The translations under genes and the position numbers were made by a program. A model generated the notes under the pieces. That model saw only the letters and a program-made list of their open reading frames with translations. It was not told the origin of the DNA and searched no databases. From Sipunculus nudus (lineage: Eukaryota; Annelida; Sipuncula; Golfingiida; Sipunculidae), in contig CM049306.1 in NCBI GenBank assembly GCA_026874595.1, forward strand, positions 49,046,019 through 49,110,018: DNA of 64,000 nt, given 5' to 3'. Shown here piece by piece: positions 26,701 to 38,442 of this stretch; within the stretch, counting starts at the first letter, position 1; each line of letters opens with the position of its first letter.

Positions 26701-26887
26701 GGATATGGGTAACAGAGACCTAATTTCTGGTTTCGTAGGAGATTTTCCATGGACCTCTGAGAATGTCAAGTTACAAGATTTCAGGTCCAGCGGTTACGAT
26801 TTGTGCCCTGTAAACGGATAGACGACCGGACGGACGACGGACAAATAGTTATTGCTAAAGCTCAGATGACTTACAGTCAGCTGAGCT
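23758..26887. mobile_element. 3.1-kb insertion inside LTR B
   Basis: The flanking LTR sequence becomes continuous if this segment is removed, so it inserted after the LTR did. Near its left end is GCTCAGCCGACTG, and near its right end the inverse of GCTCAGCTGACTG, which hints at short terminal inverted repeats. Most of it is a 336-bp tandem array. It has no coding domain. The right end is rich in CGGACGGACGACGGAC just before the array stops. Confidence 0.7.
24080..26830 (+). repeat. About 336-bp tandem array, eight to nine units
   Basis: Each unit contains GGTAACAGAGACCTAATTT, TGTCAAGATAGAAGATTCTA and GATTTGTGCCCTGTTAA. Most then have CAGGTGGCGCCACCAGTCTG and GAAACTGATGAAACA. The GGTGGCGCCACC motif or a variant recurs at about 24511, 24847, 25187, 25523, 25862, 26210 and 26544, giving periods of 334-348 bp. 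The first unit is shortened. Units are diverged from one another and do not share a continuous open frame, so a coding array is unlikely. Confidence 0.9.
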
Positions 26888-27024
26888 AAAAACCACTGAC
26901 TTCTTTATTCATTCCCCTAGACATTTCACGCTGCCTAGTGTTACAGAATCTGATTTTTTTATCTCCATTACAAAATTTGTGTTCATCAGGAATACGTGGT
27001 CTGTTTATATTAGGTTCCGTAACA
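26888..27024 (+). mobile_element. LTR B, right part
   Basis: This resumes the LTR at AAACCACTGACTTC, continues through TTCACGCTGCCTAGTGTTAC and ends AGGTTCCGTAACA. Together with 23148-23757 it makes an LTR of about 747 bp. Confidence 0.88.
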
Positions 27025-27449
27025 ATGTTTATATTTCACCATTCTTGAGTAGATTTGAGCCAGGAAACGTCAGCTTCGTAGTGCAACTCCTTGGCAAGGT
27101 CCCACGTATAACAAGCAGGTTAATAAACTGTAATTTGGACGAAATATTTTCTACAGTTTTTTTTTTCAAGCTGGATAGTAAAACTTTTACCACACTGCTA
27201 TGAGCAAATGTACGAAAAGTGCTTGGCAATGCACAGGGCTTTAGTAATCAGTTGGGGATGCTTTGTTTTAACCAGAAACTATCAGATGTGTTAAAAGGGA
27301 CGTCGGGGTCTAAGTAGCCAGTGAATATTAAACCGAACTTCCTCTTTTTTAAATAAAACCGAGACGGCCTGCCAAAGTGTTGAAAATTTATCCGATGTTT
27401 TGGTTAAGAAGCCGTATTTTAATTAGTCTTTCTGCCTCCATTCTTGTAG

Positions 27450-27527
27450 ATACAATTTGTGTTACAGACGTTGATTGTTGCTGTGAGAATGATTCAGTAG
27501 TTGGTGGTTTACCATGTCCGGAGCGAG
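27450..27527 (+). CDS. Putative Cys-rich exon, unit 1
   Basis: A pyrimidine-rich stretch ending TTCTTGTAG precedes this 78-bp block, and GTATTT follows it. In the frame starting two bases in, it reads as a Cys-rich peptide with four or five cysteines (core DVDCCCENDSVVGG, then LPCPERG). Unit 2 has a block of exactly the same length at 29445-29522 with equally good acceptor and donor, and all cysteines are kept. No start codon or signal peptide can be linked and I recognise no family. A real exon of a small secreted Cys-rich protein is possible, but so is a chance open stretch in a repeat. Confidence 0.3.
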
Positions 27528-27597
27528 GTATTTTTGTTTTCCTCTAATGCTTCAAGACAAAGGTTAAAAGACAGAATATCGATGTTAGCGTTGTGAG

Positions 27598-27687
27598 GGG
27601 TTGATAGTTGGACTTTACGTGAATGGACCGTGCGAAAGGCAATGTTTGTTTCGCACCGCAGGGTCTGGTCCAAACAAACACCAACAA
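27598..27687 (+). CDS. Putative second exon, unit 1
   Basis: The block reads GLIVGLYVNGPCERQCLF and continues for about twelve more residues to a strong donor, GTGAGT, at 27688. The corresponding part of unit 0 reads GLIVGLYANGQCDQQCLF, and about half of the differences between them are silent. The acceptor here (GTGAG) lacks a pyrimidine tract, and its frame does not join cleanly to the exon at 27450-27527. The gene model is therefore incomplete. No known family is assigned. Confidence 0.25.
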
Positions 27688-27905
27688 GTGAGTGCCTTGG
27701 CCCTTATTCGTTTATAAGCAGAACAAATAACTCTTTGGGTAATCTTTTTATGCGGAGATTATTGTTCTTGATTTGTATCCCTCCGTGTTGATACAATGAG
27801 TTTTAAATTTTAAGGATTGATATATTTTAATGAGAATCATATCTTTACCTAGAAATATGACAGTATATCTTTGGTCTATTCTCATTTCACCATTTTTTTG
27901 GTTGA

Positions 27906-28140
27906 ACACTTTGAAGATATAAACCAGGTATCGTCAGCTTCGAAGTGCAACTCCTTGAACACTTGGCCAGGTAGTATGTATCACCAACAGATTAATTAAG
28001 TGAAATTTGAAAGAGGTTTTTTACATTTTTTTCAACCTGTATAGTCTAAAATACTCCTCACTATTGTCAGCTAAGATGCGAAAGTTCTTTGCAATGCACG
28101 AGGCTTTAGTAATATGACGTGGGTACTTTGTTAAGTCTAA
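27906..28140 (+). repeat. Gene-like tandem unit 2, first block
   Basis: This aligns with 27050-27260 (shared GTCAGCTTCG, GTGCAACTCCTTG, GCAATGCAC and GGCTTTAGTAAT). The homology to unit 1 then breaks and resumes at about 29322. Confidence 0.6.
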
Positions 28141-29321
28141 AATCAAAATGTTAATTTTTTGAGAAAATAATTTTTATATCCACCTTCACACAAAAATGTT
28201 TTTTTAGATTATATAGTTCATCATAAAGAGGTAGCAGCATTAAATTGACTTGCAACCAGGTGTAGACATACCAACATATATGACCAAAGAGACAACCATA
28301 TCCCTCAGTTGCAAGTGGACTAAATACTGGATTGATATAAGGGATGTGACCTTCAGTAGCAGGTATTTAAAGCTTGAGCAATGCACAACTTGATAAGCTG
28401 GGCCCCGTTTATTGACCCTTAATTAGTGCAAGCTAGGGTAGCCAGGTGACCTAGTTACTAATGGACCTGTTTATTGTTCCTTATTTAGTCTTGAGATGAT
28501 AAGCTCCACCTCTTCAGAGTTTGACACTTACTGACCTAAAAGTTGGTATTAAAATCACTTTTTTACATGATAAATGGTTAAGAGTAATTGAAGAGGGAGA
28601 GAACTAAATCGGAAAATAATATGGATTAATTTTATACAACTGTCACTTTTATTGACATTCCAGTAAGCCAAGTACGATAAAAATTACTCTTCCCAAACAG
28701 TTTCTGGCCCGGCCAATTTCTCAGTCTTTCAAGCAGCTACACCATCTTTATAGGTATATTTCTTATAAACCATCATGATTAAAGCTTTCAAGGTTTGCAA
28801 ATATATATGAAAACATGTAATGTAAATAATGAATTTTCTTTTTTTTATCTTGTTTTATAATACAGTTACAGGCCATTTTTATTAAAGGATTATCATAGGA
28901 TTTAACTAATCAAGTTGCATTTTTCAAAAAATAATTTAAGAAGAAAGAGAAAACTGTGCAACCCAAAAGCGCCTGGGTATTTTTGCATGCATATTAAGAA
29001 AATATTATTGATGAATGCATGCCTTTTGCCAACAACAAGATATTTCGTGTTTTTTGTAAAATAAATTGTTTTTAAATTTAACAACCAAACCTTTATTTAT
29101 ATATAGCTGATCAGGTAGAGGATATTCTGGGAATTCAAAATATGTATTTGTTAATCAGACTAGAATTCATGTTAATATGTATTTTAAAACGTAACTGAAC
29201 CAAGGTAGTATGGCTATCATTAAACATTAATTGACCAACTCTCTGATGTCCTAAAAGGTAATGGCTCTGAACTCATTGAACCGCACAGAACCAATCGGGT
29301 TGTAATATCAGAGATATCAGA
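28141..29321. other. Unassigned sequence interrupting tandem unit 2
   Basis: The segment has no counterpart in unit 1, so it was probably inserted in unit 2 or is left from a rearrangement. I see no terminal repeats, coding domain or RNA. Confidence 0.4.
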
Positions 29322-29690
29322 GAGCCATTGAATTGAAACTCCTCCTAATGATAAAAAAGACGTTACACCAAAGTGTTAAAAATTGATCCGATGTTTTGGT
29401 TGAGAAACTGCTATTAATCAGTCTCTTTGACTCTGGTCTTGCAGGAACAATTTGTGTCACAGACCTCGGTTGTTGCTGCCAGAATGATTCAGTAGTTGGT
29501 GGTTCACAATGTCCGGAGCGAGGTATTTTTATTTTGCTAATGCTTCGAGACAAAGGTTAAAAGACAGAAAATCGATTTTAGCGTTGTGATGGGCTGATAG
29601 CTGGACTGTATGTGAATGGATCGTGTGACCAGACTGCAGCTGACGTCATATTTTTGCCAACATCCTACCGATGCCTCATTCATTAGGTGT
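29322..29690 (+). repeat. Gene-like tandem unit 2, second block
   Basis: This is homologous to 27340-27640. The 78-bp putative exon is at 29445-29522, after an acceptor-like CTCTGGTCTTGCAG and before GTATTT. It reads CVTDLGCCCQNDSVVGG, followed by SQCPERG. The downstream block begins LAGLYVNGSCDQ, but its acceptor AG is changed to AT and the homology ends at about 29635, so this unit is probably broken. Confidence 0.5.
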
Positions 29691-30016
29691 AAGAAGAGTC
29701 CTGCAAGTGTAACCTTTTAATACACCATGGATGTCTTTGGCTTAATTGTTTTCCCCCCAATGACAATGCATTGAGGTCGAAAAAATATATAGAGCATTAC
29801 AAGTTGCATGGTGATAATATGAAATGTAATAGTTATGTCTTACACATTCTATTTTAGGTATATGTGTATTTTCTTTTAGGTCCTAAAATCGAAGCGTTCT
29901 AAAATAAAAGCGCAATAAATAACCGGTCTCGCTATAAATAATCAGTGAAGATAATGATTAAACTAGAATCCCTTCGAATGAAAGTGAAAGCCAAGCCCCT
30001 CAAAAGATTCGCAATT

Positions 30017-30217
30017 GATCCTCCGTTCTTGTTGGGAATGTAATCTGTTCTATTGACTGTTGGAGTGTTGTCAGAAGGATTTGTATCTCGAGAATGTATG
30101 GTGTTATTGCGGTCCTAAAAAATATTCAACAGTATCTAATATCCCTCCTGAGCGTGGTATTTTTGTTTTGCTGATGTTTTACAACAGAGGTTAAAGATAG
30201 AAAATCGATTCGCCCGC
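30017..30217 (+). repeat. Fragment of the same gene-like unit
   Basis: CCTGAGCGTGGTATTTTTGT, the following GCTGATG and the AAAATCGATT near 30205 match the region around the end of the 78-bp block in units 1 and 2. The rest is too diverged to read as coding. Confidence 0.45.
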
Positions 30218-30954
30218 GGGGAGGGGGGATTAGTATGGCCTCTTGTCCACACTTTTCTGTGAGCCATATATACTGCGTATCCCAGAGTGCATTTGAGGGT
30301 TTATCTTGAAGTATATTAGAATGACATCCACAGGTGGGAATAAATACAACATTAAAAAGGTATTAACATAAACGATATTACCAAGGGCCGCGCCACATTT
30401 ATCATGCTTCTGCCTTTCAGTATTCATAAGGAAGTCACACAAGGCACACATTTTGTTCATTGACAATTTTTTTTGCATCCGCATAAAAGCTTATCAAATA
30501 TAATACATCCCCCAGCCAAAAAGTACTCATGGACCGCGTAACTCCGCAAAACTCCGGAACAAGCATAATGATATACTAACAAGGTCCTGAACATACCCCA
30601 ATTTGTGCTTTATAAGCATAGGAAATAAATAAATCCAGGCCGAGTGTTTTTGTCACCATTCACCAACTCGATGGTTGCATAAAAGGTCATCTCTGACCGC
30701 CAGAACAAAGCTGGCTCAAGGCAGGTGTAACACAAAACTTCCAAATATGGTGATTAAAACCCTACAAACATTTTAGCGAACCTGTGAGCTTATGCGATGG
30801 CGCGGCGTCGTCCGTCCGCCGTCCAGGGCTGGCCGTCCGCCGTCCATGGCTGTAAGTCAGAAAAATTCAGAGCTAGCAGCTCCAAATTACATGTAAGATC
30901 TAGTCACATGTGAAACTTTGTGCCCTAGAGCTTATTATGGGTATCTGCATTAAT
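30218..30954. other. Unassigned sequence
   Basis: No gene is recognised. A CGTCCGTCCGCCGTCC-rich stretch at about 30805-30850 resembles the end of the 336-bp array at 26820-26845, suggesting related repeat-array boundaries. Confidence 0.35.
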
Positions 30955-31260
30955 TTAGATTTTATAGAGAAAAAGCTTTAAAACCTTAAAAAATCTTCTT
31001 CTCTGAAACTTTCCAGCCAAATTATCCAATATTTCACAGAAATTTTTCCTGGAACAATTTCTCTCAAATTTGTTCGAATGGTTCCAATTCGTTGATTTTT
31101 GACCGAGTTACAGGAAGTTGAACTTAGTCATCTGCATGCTAAAAATACAATCTAAGAAACGGCTGGAGCTATCATCATCAAATTTTAAGTTAATGTTGGT
31201 CACTTGAATCATATCTGAAATTGAGGTATTAGTGGCGCCACCTCCATTGGTCTTTTTGTA
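30955..31260 (+). repeat. Tandem repeat unit, copy 1 of 2
   Basis: This shares with 31553-31855 the landmarks TAGATTTTATA, AATCTTCTTCTC, CCAGCCAAATT and AGTGGCGCCACCT or GGTGGCGCCACCT. The spacing is about 600 bp. It ends in the same GGCGCC palindrome context found in the 336-bp array at 24080-26830, although the rest of the units differ. Confidence 0.75.
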
Positions 31261-31552
31261 CGGGGGTCAATGGTGCCCGAAGCATACAGAGGGCTACAAA
31301 AAACTTAAAGTAAAGCCAAATTGTCCTAGGGTAGTGCTTTCTTAAGTTTGTTCAAATGGTCTCTGTATTGACTTTTGGCCGAGTTATGGAAAACTGAATA
31401 TAGTCAAATGTTATAGCAGCCCATTTCTGCTCAGTAGCTACAAAGATCTTCTACTCAAAAACCACTGAGTCAAATTCTTTAATCTCACACCTGAATGATC
31501 CTTACATGTTGATAATTCTAATTTGTTCAATTTTTTTGGATTCAGTGGTTTT

Positions 31553-31855
31553 CTTAGATTTTATACAGGAAAAGTTAAAAAAGATATAAAAATCTTCTTC
31601 TCCGAAACTGTCCAGCCAAATTTTCCAATATTTCAACGAAATGATCCCTAGAACAATCTCTCGCAAATTTGTTTGAATCGTGATTTTTGGCCTAAGTTAC
31701 AGAAGGTTTAACTTAGTCGTCTGTGCAAAAAAGCATACTAAACTTAAAATCCCAGAATCAGCTGTAGCTGTCATCACCAACATTTATGCCAATGTTTGTC
31801 ACATGAGTCATATCTGAAATTAAGGTGTTGGTGGCGCCACCTACATTGATCTGAT
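31553..31855 (+). repeat. Tandem repeat unit, copy 2 of 2
   Basis: This is the second copy of 30955-31260 in the same orientation, with many substitutions. It ends at GGTGGCGCCACCTACATTG. Confidence 0.75.
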
Positions 31856-33409
31856 TTTTTACAAGCAAAAATGTCAGTTCAGACTCTTCTAGCTTATACA
31901 CTGTTTTTTTTTTAAAGAAACTGTTATGCTTATTTTCATGCATGATATCTCAACAGCAGCACAATGGATCTTTCTCAAATTCACAGGGATGGTTCAAGAT
32001 TAGTACCTATGAGGACTTTATTATTGCTTATTTCTTGGCTAACTGCCAAATTATCCGTTCATCTGTCCCAATAATCCACCTTGGCATAAAGAACATAACC
32101 GAAATATCCTGACTGATACATCCTAGTTTTAAAATTTCCTAGTCCGAAATGTGCAGGTCCTAAACATCCATTTGACTGAAATCATAATGACTAAGGTAGA
32201 TATGCAGGACTGAGAGGATCAATATTAAATTTTAAAAATAAACCCCCATTCATACTCATAAAATTTGCACAGGTAGGCCTTGTTGGTTAAAGTGGCGGTC
32301 AGATTATATAACCAATTTAGAAATTTTAACGAATTGATTTTCGACATTCTTTTTTTTTTAAATGCTCACACTAAGCTTCAAGTAACTCTTCATTGTGCAC
32401 ATAAAATTAAAATCTGTGAATCTGTAATAAGACCATCCCTATAACTGCAAATATATAGGGCACAAAAATAATAAATCCAAATTTAAAAATTTTATCAGTG
32501 CAAAAATAGATTTGAGTAATCTGAAATACCAACTTATTCTGGCCATGTGTAAATAAAGGTATTACTTTTGCTGTACTATTGTAACCTTCTTGTACTTCAC
32601 TTGGGAACGCAAACGCCGACAGTGAAATACGAATAGGAGTAAATGGCGGAAAATAAGGTATTTCTGTAGAAAAATAAATGGCAGCCAGAAGGACCTTCCT
32701 GGTAGCCGATGAATTTTAATTTCACGTGACTTGCCTCTCCTTTCAAAGATGTTAACTAAACATATAGTATTCCATTCAAGAAGGACACATTTATTTCACG
32801 TTAAAAATAAGTTTATTTCCATTCAGCTATAGACACGCCTGCGGTCACCACATACGAACAGTTTCACGTGATCTCATACGATTAAGACCACAAGTGACCT
32901 CATGTGACCGGTCGTCGGATTTGTTTCAACTAGTCGTGAATTCATGACTAGTGATATTAGTCCATTCATGACTAATAACCAACTGGTCATTTATGATCGT
33001 ATGATGGAATTGCCCATGTACAAAAACTACCTTCTTAATATCTATAACTTCCCAAGACCAAATTATTTTTACACTGTTTTGTGCAAGATAGAAAAGATTC
33101 TTGCGACGAATTTCCCTTTTGCGATTTATCTCGACTTTTTAGGATTTCAGGTGGTATCATGTCGTATCCTGTCGTACACCAGAGTGTGACATCGACGTCG
33201 GATAAAGATGAGTCGCGACACATATTTGCTCAATAAAACCTGAAAATATAATTAAATGTTACAATGGAAGGATCAATGAATTGTCGAACTCAGTTCTGGG
33301 GAAACGTTATTCAATAAAAAAAATATCTGCGGAGATATAATAATCTACAAACCAAGTGAGAAAAAGTGCCTTATTTAGGGTTTTTGTTTACCCCATCGCC
33401 TAGAAAATT
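31856..33409. other. Unassigned intergenic sequence
   Basis: No gene or element is recognised. Short open frames on both strands at 32944-33223 carry no motif. Confidence 0.4.
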
Positions 33410-34490
33410 TCCATTGGTACAATGTTTCAGCTAAACTTCAATAGTTTATTATCAGGGTGGATGCAAGTGCGGAAATTGTGAGAGCATGTTTTTATACACT
33501 ACTCCGGCGATGAAAATGTGTAAATCTGTGTTCCTTGTAATGGGCTAGGGGTATTAAAAATCTCTGCAGCTTCTTAGGTGTCTTATAAATTGAAAAAAAA
33601 AATTGCTCCTCATGTGAAAGAGTGGATATGTTGCTTTGACCTCAAATCACGCTTGAAGATATTTTGTGAAAGTTCAAGGTCAGAGGGATAACAAGTACAT
33701 GAAACTTAATTTTCTTTAAAATGTTGCCTCCTTATAACCTTTCTTGAATGAAAAGTTTTACCAAAGCTGTCCATTTAAGATTCATTTACTTATTATTGGT
33801 ATCAACGGTCAGCTACAGTTCTCTGGTTTATTATTAGGGCAGATTCAAGTGGGAAAATGTTGCGATATTTTTTGTAACAACATGTGATAATACACAACCC
33901 GGGCTATGAAAACCTGAAGATCACGATCAAAGGATAGGGCACGGATAACAAATATCTCTATACCTTCTTAAGTTTTTAAAATATTGCAACAAATTACCCT
34001 TTATATTAAAGAGTAGGATTTTGCTTCTATCTCAAATGAGACTTGATGATATTTTGTGAAAGGTCAAGGTCACAGGGGTCGACCAGTGCAAGTAAATTAT
34101 TTTTCTTTAATAATTTAGTTTACTACATTTCTTGAGTGGTAAAGTTTTTTTTTTCCCAAGCAATCCATTATTGTTTCATAAACACACCATTGGTATCAGG
34201 GATCAGCTGCAGCCCATATATGATGACATCTAAAGTAAGGCAAAGGTCAGACCAGTCAACAAGTGCGTAATATTTAATTTTCAATGAAAAATACTTCTTT
34301 CCTATTTTTGGAGAAAAACATATCCAAACTATACATTTAAGATTCTTTTTTTCAAATACTACATTAATAATGCAAATTTGGTCCTCTGTTCATTTTGAGA
34401 GTCAGTTTGAACGCAATCAGGTGAGATTCAAACTTGAAATTGTACCGAATTCGGCATATTATACATGATATCGGGTTTATTAGTTGGGTG
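33410..34490 (+). repeat. Left arm of a large inverted repeat
   Basis: The sequence is the inverse of 42280-43450. Shared landmarks are GCAAATTTGGTCCTCTGTTC (about 34372) and ACCGAATTCGGC (about 34444). It is built of about 370-400-bp monomers, each with a version of TTGTGAAAGGTCAAGGTCA (33672 and about 34052). It has no conserved open frame. Confidence 0.8.
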
Positions 34491-37262
34491 AGCTGATACT
34501 AACAAATGAAAAAAAAAATCAATTTTGACCTCAGTTTGAGGTTATTTATGTTACTAATATATTAACAGACAACCTTAGAAAATTGGTCAGTTGAATGAAA
34601 CAAATCGAATACGGTCACCGGAATTTTTTAGGGAATTGTTTTATTTTGGCCATTGTTTAGTTGACACCATAATCATGCAGTAAAGCGGATTCCTACACCC
34701 GTCACGAAAGCGAGACTGATAACATTATGAAAGCCTATTTATATTTAATACATAACGTGAGGCAGAATCGGAAAGTACATCAGTACCTAAATTTTCATGG
34801 ATTCATACACACGCTTTGGCTTATTACCGCTCTGAGCCCTTATCACATATATGTGTTGTAGCTCGCGGGATCTTGTATGGAGAATGATATAATATATAAT
34901 AAGCTATCAAGTGGTAGAGACTTTAGTATATTCAGAAACACAGCATGGTTTCAATCGTGTGTCCGGCTAAGCAGTCAATTCTAATCTGCGCCCACACATC
35001 AGATGATCTGGTAGAGTTATTATACCCTAACCTTTGCGCTACCAGCATGACGCTGATTGGTTTCTCATTAGGACTAGTAGCATCATGCTGGGCTAGTTAC
35101 ATACTATGATAGCAGTAATACCTAATGTTGTGTTTCTCTTTCTAAATAATTTTAAACATTTTACAAAAGATACATCATGAAGATAGATGAAAGTTCACAT
35201 ATAAATTACATCTGATCCAAAGATTTTGAATGCAGAAATTAGTTTAAAACTATAAGTTACTATAGGTGTTATTAGAAGTTTAGAACTTAAGCTGCACAGA
35301 AATTCCACTTAAATCATAATAACAGAAATACTAAATAAGATACAATAATGAGTACATCAGAGTGAAATAAAGATAAAGTAATCTAGCTCTGTTCCAAATA
35401 TGAAGCCTGTATGCCTTAATCTAGATAACAGCTATTACAGCCAACACATTAGGGGTGGCTGTCCAGTGGACGTACCAGATTGGGTTACACACAGGAACAG
35501 ACTGCCCCATAGCATGGTTCCCCACACGTCAAGTTGATAGTGCAAGTTAACAGTACTTGAACATTTTAAGTTAATTAATACACTTAATTAAACAATACAC
35601 TAAATTATGCATTGTCACGGAATATAAATATGAGTTTATTGAACTCTACAAAGATTGACTCATGTCACGTATCAAAATTAAAACAATAAACCGGCTAGTA
35701 ATGCAAAAAAATGTTTGAGGTTCTTTCCTGCAAACATCACGCAATCACACGCTAACCTTAACAAGCTAATTTTACATGATGATTGGTCAAAAATAAAATA
35801 TTTAGGTCAACAAGGTCATACCCCTGTTGCTAATTCAGTAAGATCAGTATACAACTTAAAATATATTTATATACACAGTAATTGATGAATACCTGATGTA
35901 TCGAGCACCATAAGAGTGGTTCAGTGTGTTGCAAAATAAAAAATAAATAAACATTTATATTCTGAATATTCCTGCGTACAACAATTCCTGTCTTAAACCA
36001 AGGTATTCATTTTCGCTTTCTATAGAATTATGTAATTTCCGGATTATTCTCCGTAAATATTCATGAAATCTAGGAAATTCCTTTTCAGAAAGGTTCTTAT
36101 AACACCTCTGTGACGGATTTATGAGCTTATCTACAAGTTGTTAGTAATCGCAGCAATGACGAAAACGAAAAAAAATGTAACCTAAGGTTATTAGTATCAT
36201 ATGTATGGAAGCTGAAAGGTCACAAGTTGTATAAAGCCTTTTGCAAAATAGCGTCATATCGACCCTCTCGCATTACGACCAGATTACTGGCGCCAGAGTG
36301 TCTTTACATCTAAGTCTGAGGAATTTATTATAAGACCTTATGAAAATGCAAATATTTCGTCCTTTCTGACAACGCTTCATGGCCTAAAGGAACACTGTTA
36401 ATCAACATACGCCAGACTAATCGTTGACCAAACATGAGCGAGAATAGTTCCGTTTAACCCAGCACATTGGTTAACCCCTCGGCATGATTGTTTAATTTAT
36501 GACCGCATGGACACAAGCATGGTTCGCACGGATTACAGGACGCAGGCAGCTTGCAGGCTATACAGGAATTGACCAGTGTCCATAGAAACGGTGTTTAACT
36601 TTTGGTTGTGAGCCGACATGTATACTATTGTGAAAATTCATTATTCTTAGCAAAATTATGAGATTATGGACCGTTTACCACGATATGAATGCAACCTGAC
36701 GCAAGACCACTGCGATACATTCCGAGATATAACACGTATCACGACTCGAGTAGGCTTACCAGCCAAATTATCCGATTGCCTACTGAGTCGGGTTGTCACG
36801 GCTATTTACCAAACGGCAGACATGCTACCAAATGTGCTTGTTGACTGTGGGTTATTTAGCGGGTTACGTTAAAACAATGTGGATATAAACGAGCCAAACA
36901 GCCTTTGTACGGTGAGTTGGACGTTTTCAGGCCGTTTTTTACAAGTGGATAAATATTAATCACCTGGTGACGTCATAATGTCTAGCATCTTTTGCTTTTG
37001 TGCACGTACGCGGGGAAAAAAATCTAAATAAATTTAGCAGTATTTATTTTTAAATTCAATGACATATAAATATTTTTCTTTTCGTTTCAATACTTTCTGC
37101 ATTCTTCCTTAGCAAGTGTAGCAAACAGTCAGAAGCCGTTATTGTAATTCAAAACAAGCATTTAAAGGATTCTTGGGTGCATAAGTTGCTTCCAATTGTT
37201 CCGACAGTGCACGGTACGATGTACATATATGTGTACATCTATCCATCTCTCTCTCTCTCAGA
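34491..37262. other. Unassigned sequence between inverted arms
   Basis: No gene is recognised. At 36742-36790 a perfect-type stem (CGACTCGAGTAGGC with GCCTACTGAGTCG) brackets a 22-base loop. The same region resembles 22588-22634. Around 37180-37215, ATAAGTTGCTTCCAATTGTT matches 42229-42260 in direct orientation. Confidence 0.4.
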
Positions 37263-37658
37263 TAATATATATTATATATATATGGATTTTCTGCACAATT
37301 CGGACATCACACTACTATTTTAAAAAAATTTAAGATGACAAATCAAATTAAATTTGATTAACAGATTTCCCTCAAATGAAACAATTATATAACCACACTT
37401 CCAGACAAAATATACAAACCACTACAATAAGATGACCTGAAATTATTTTAATAAATAACGTTACACTGACAAGATTTTATGTCATAATATATATAATATG
37501 CACTATGTAAAGTTTATGGGAGGTATTATGTCAGTAAGCTTGAATCAGTATATGACATATTTGATTAAATATTTAACTTCCTAACTTTATTCAAGACATT
37601 TTATGCTGATAAAAGGAACAAAACGTAATCTTAAATATTACTTGCCTCACTTGAATGT

Positions 37659-38442
37659 TGTTACGGAACTTAATATAAACAGATCACGCATGCGTGATGA
37701 ACACAAATTCTGTAACGGAGATAAAAAAAAATCAGACTCTGTAACACCAGACAGCTTGAAATGTCTAGGGGAATGAATAAAGAAGTCAGTGGTTCTTTTG
37801 TTAACAAATAACTATAATTTATTCTTAAACTACCCTAACATTACAATACACTAAATCAATACAATTATACAGTAAAACAGCGGTATAACAATAAATCAAT
37901 ACAACCACACAGAAAAATAATCAATGTGCACAGTACCTGGATACCAACACCGTCACAACGATAAGTTCTTTAAATGTATGCTCTCGGAGAATGACAGTCC
38001 AGTGCAAAGCTATTGTAAAAATCCAGAAAGTAAAATGAAGTCCAAAAAAGTCTGAAGAAAATCTATAATTGCCGCACACGTCGGATAGGGTCCCACAAAC
38101 CGACACACACGCTTCTGCGTCCGCTGGAATCTCCTCTGCTCTCTCTCCCCGGTTCTAAAACACAGCCCCTTTATATACTCTTCACCCCAAGCCGAGAATT
38201 TTCCACCTCTAGAACATTCGAAGAATAATACATTATACACGGTAAGCACGCGTCACAGGAATTCTCTAGAAAAACATCGCTGTGTGTATCTCTACATACC
38301 AGGGTCATCACGTGACCTCGGCCAGGCGTGAAAACCCCTAGCCAGCATGACAACGAGAGTTCAACCAGTACGGATTAAACATAAAGTGCAACAACAACAC
38401 GAGTTACGCCCGTGTCACACAATAAAAGGAGCACCTATAACA
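37659..38442 (-). mobile_element. Solo LTR C
   Basis: This is an inverse copy of the Gypsy-type LTR. On the plus strand it starts TGTTACGGAAC and ends CACCTATAACA. ATGT flanks both sides (37655-37658 and 38443-38446), a 4-bp target duplication. The uninterrupted opposite arm of the surrounding inverted repeat reads straight across the corresponding point, which supports insertion there. Open frames inside it (37921-38353) are parts of the LTR and are not genes. Confidence 0.92.

Larger units (their letters stand above)
27030..27905 (+). repeat. Gene-like tandem unit 1
   Basis: The first block (about 27056-27250, around GTCAGCTTCG and GTGCAACTCCTTG) is repeated at 27916-28135. The middle block (27383-27690) is repeated at 29363-29635 and less clearly at 22660-22860. 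The period between units 1 and 2 is about 860 bp before later insertion. The unit contains two splice-bounded putative exons, listed separately. The function is unknown. Confidence 0.6.

Noticed and set aside
24080-26830. CRISPR-like array
   Set aside because: The units are 336 bp, diverged throughout, without short identical repeats and unique spacers, and the genome is eukaryotic.
37921-38353. Overlapping minus-strand frames repeated at 40122-40554
   Set aside because: They are conserved because they lie in an LTR and in a recent duplication, not because of coding selection.
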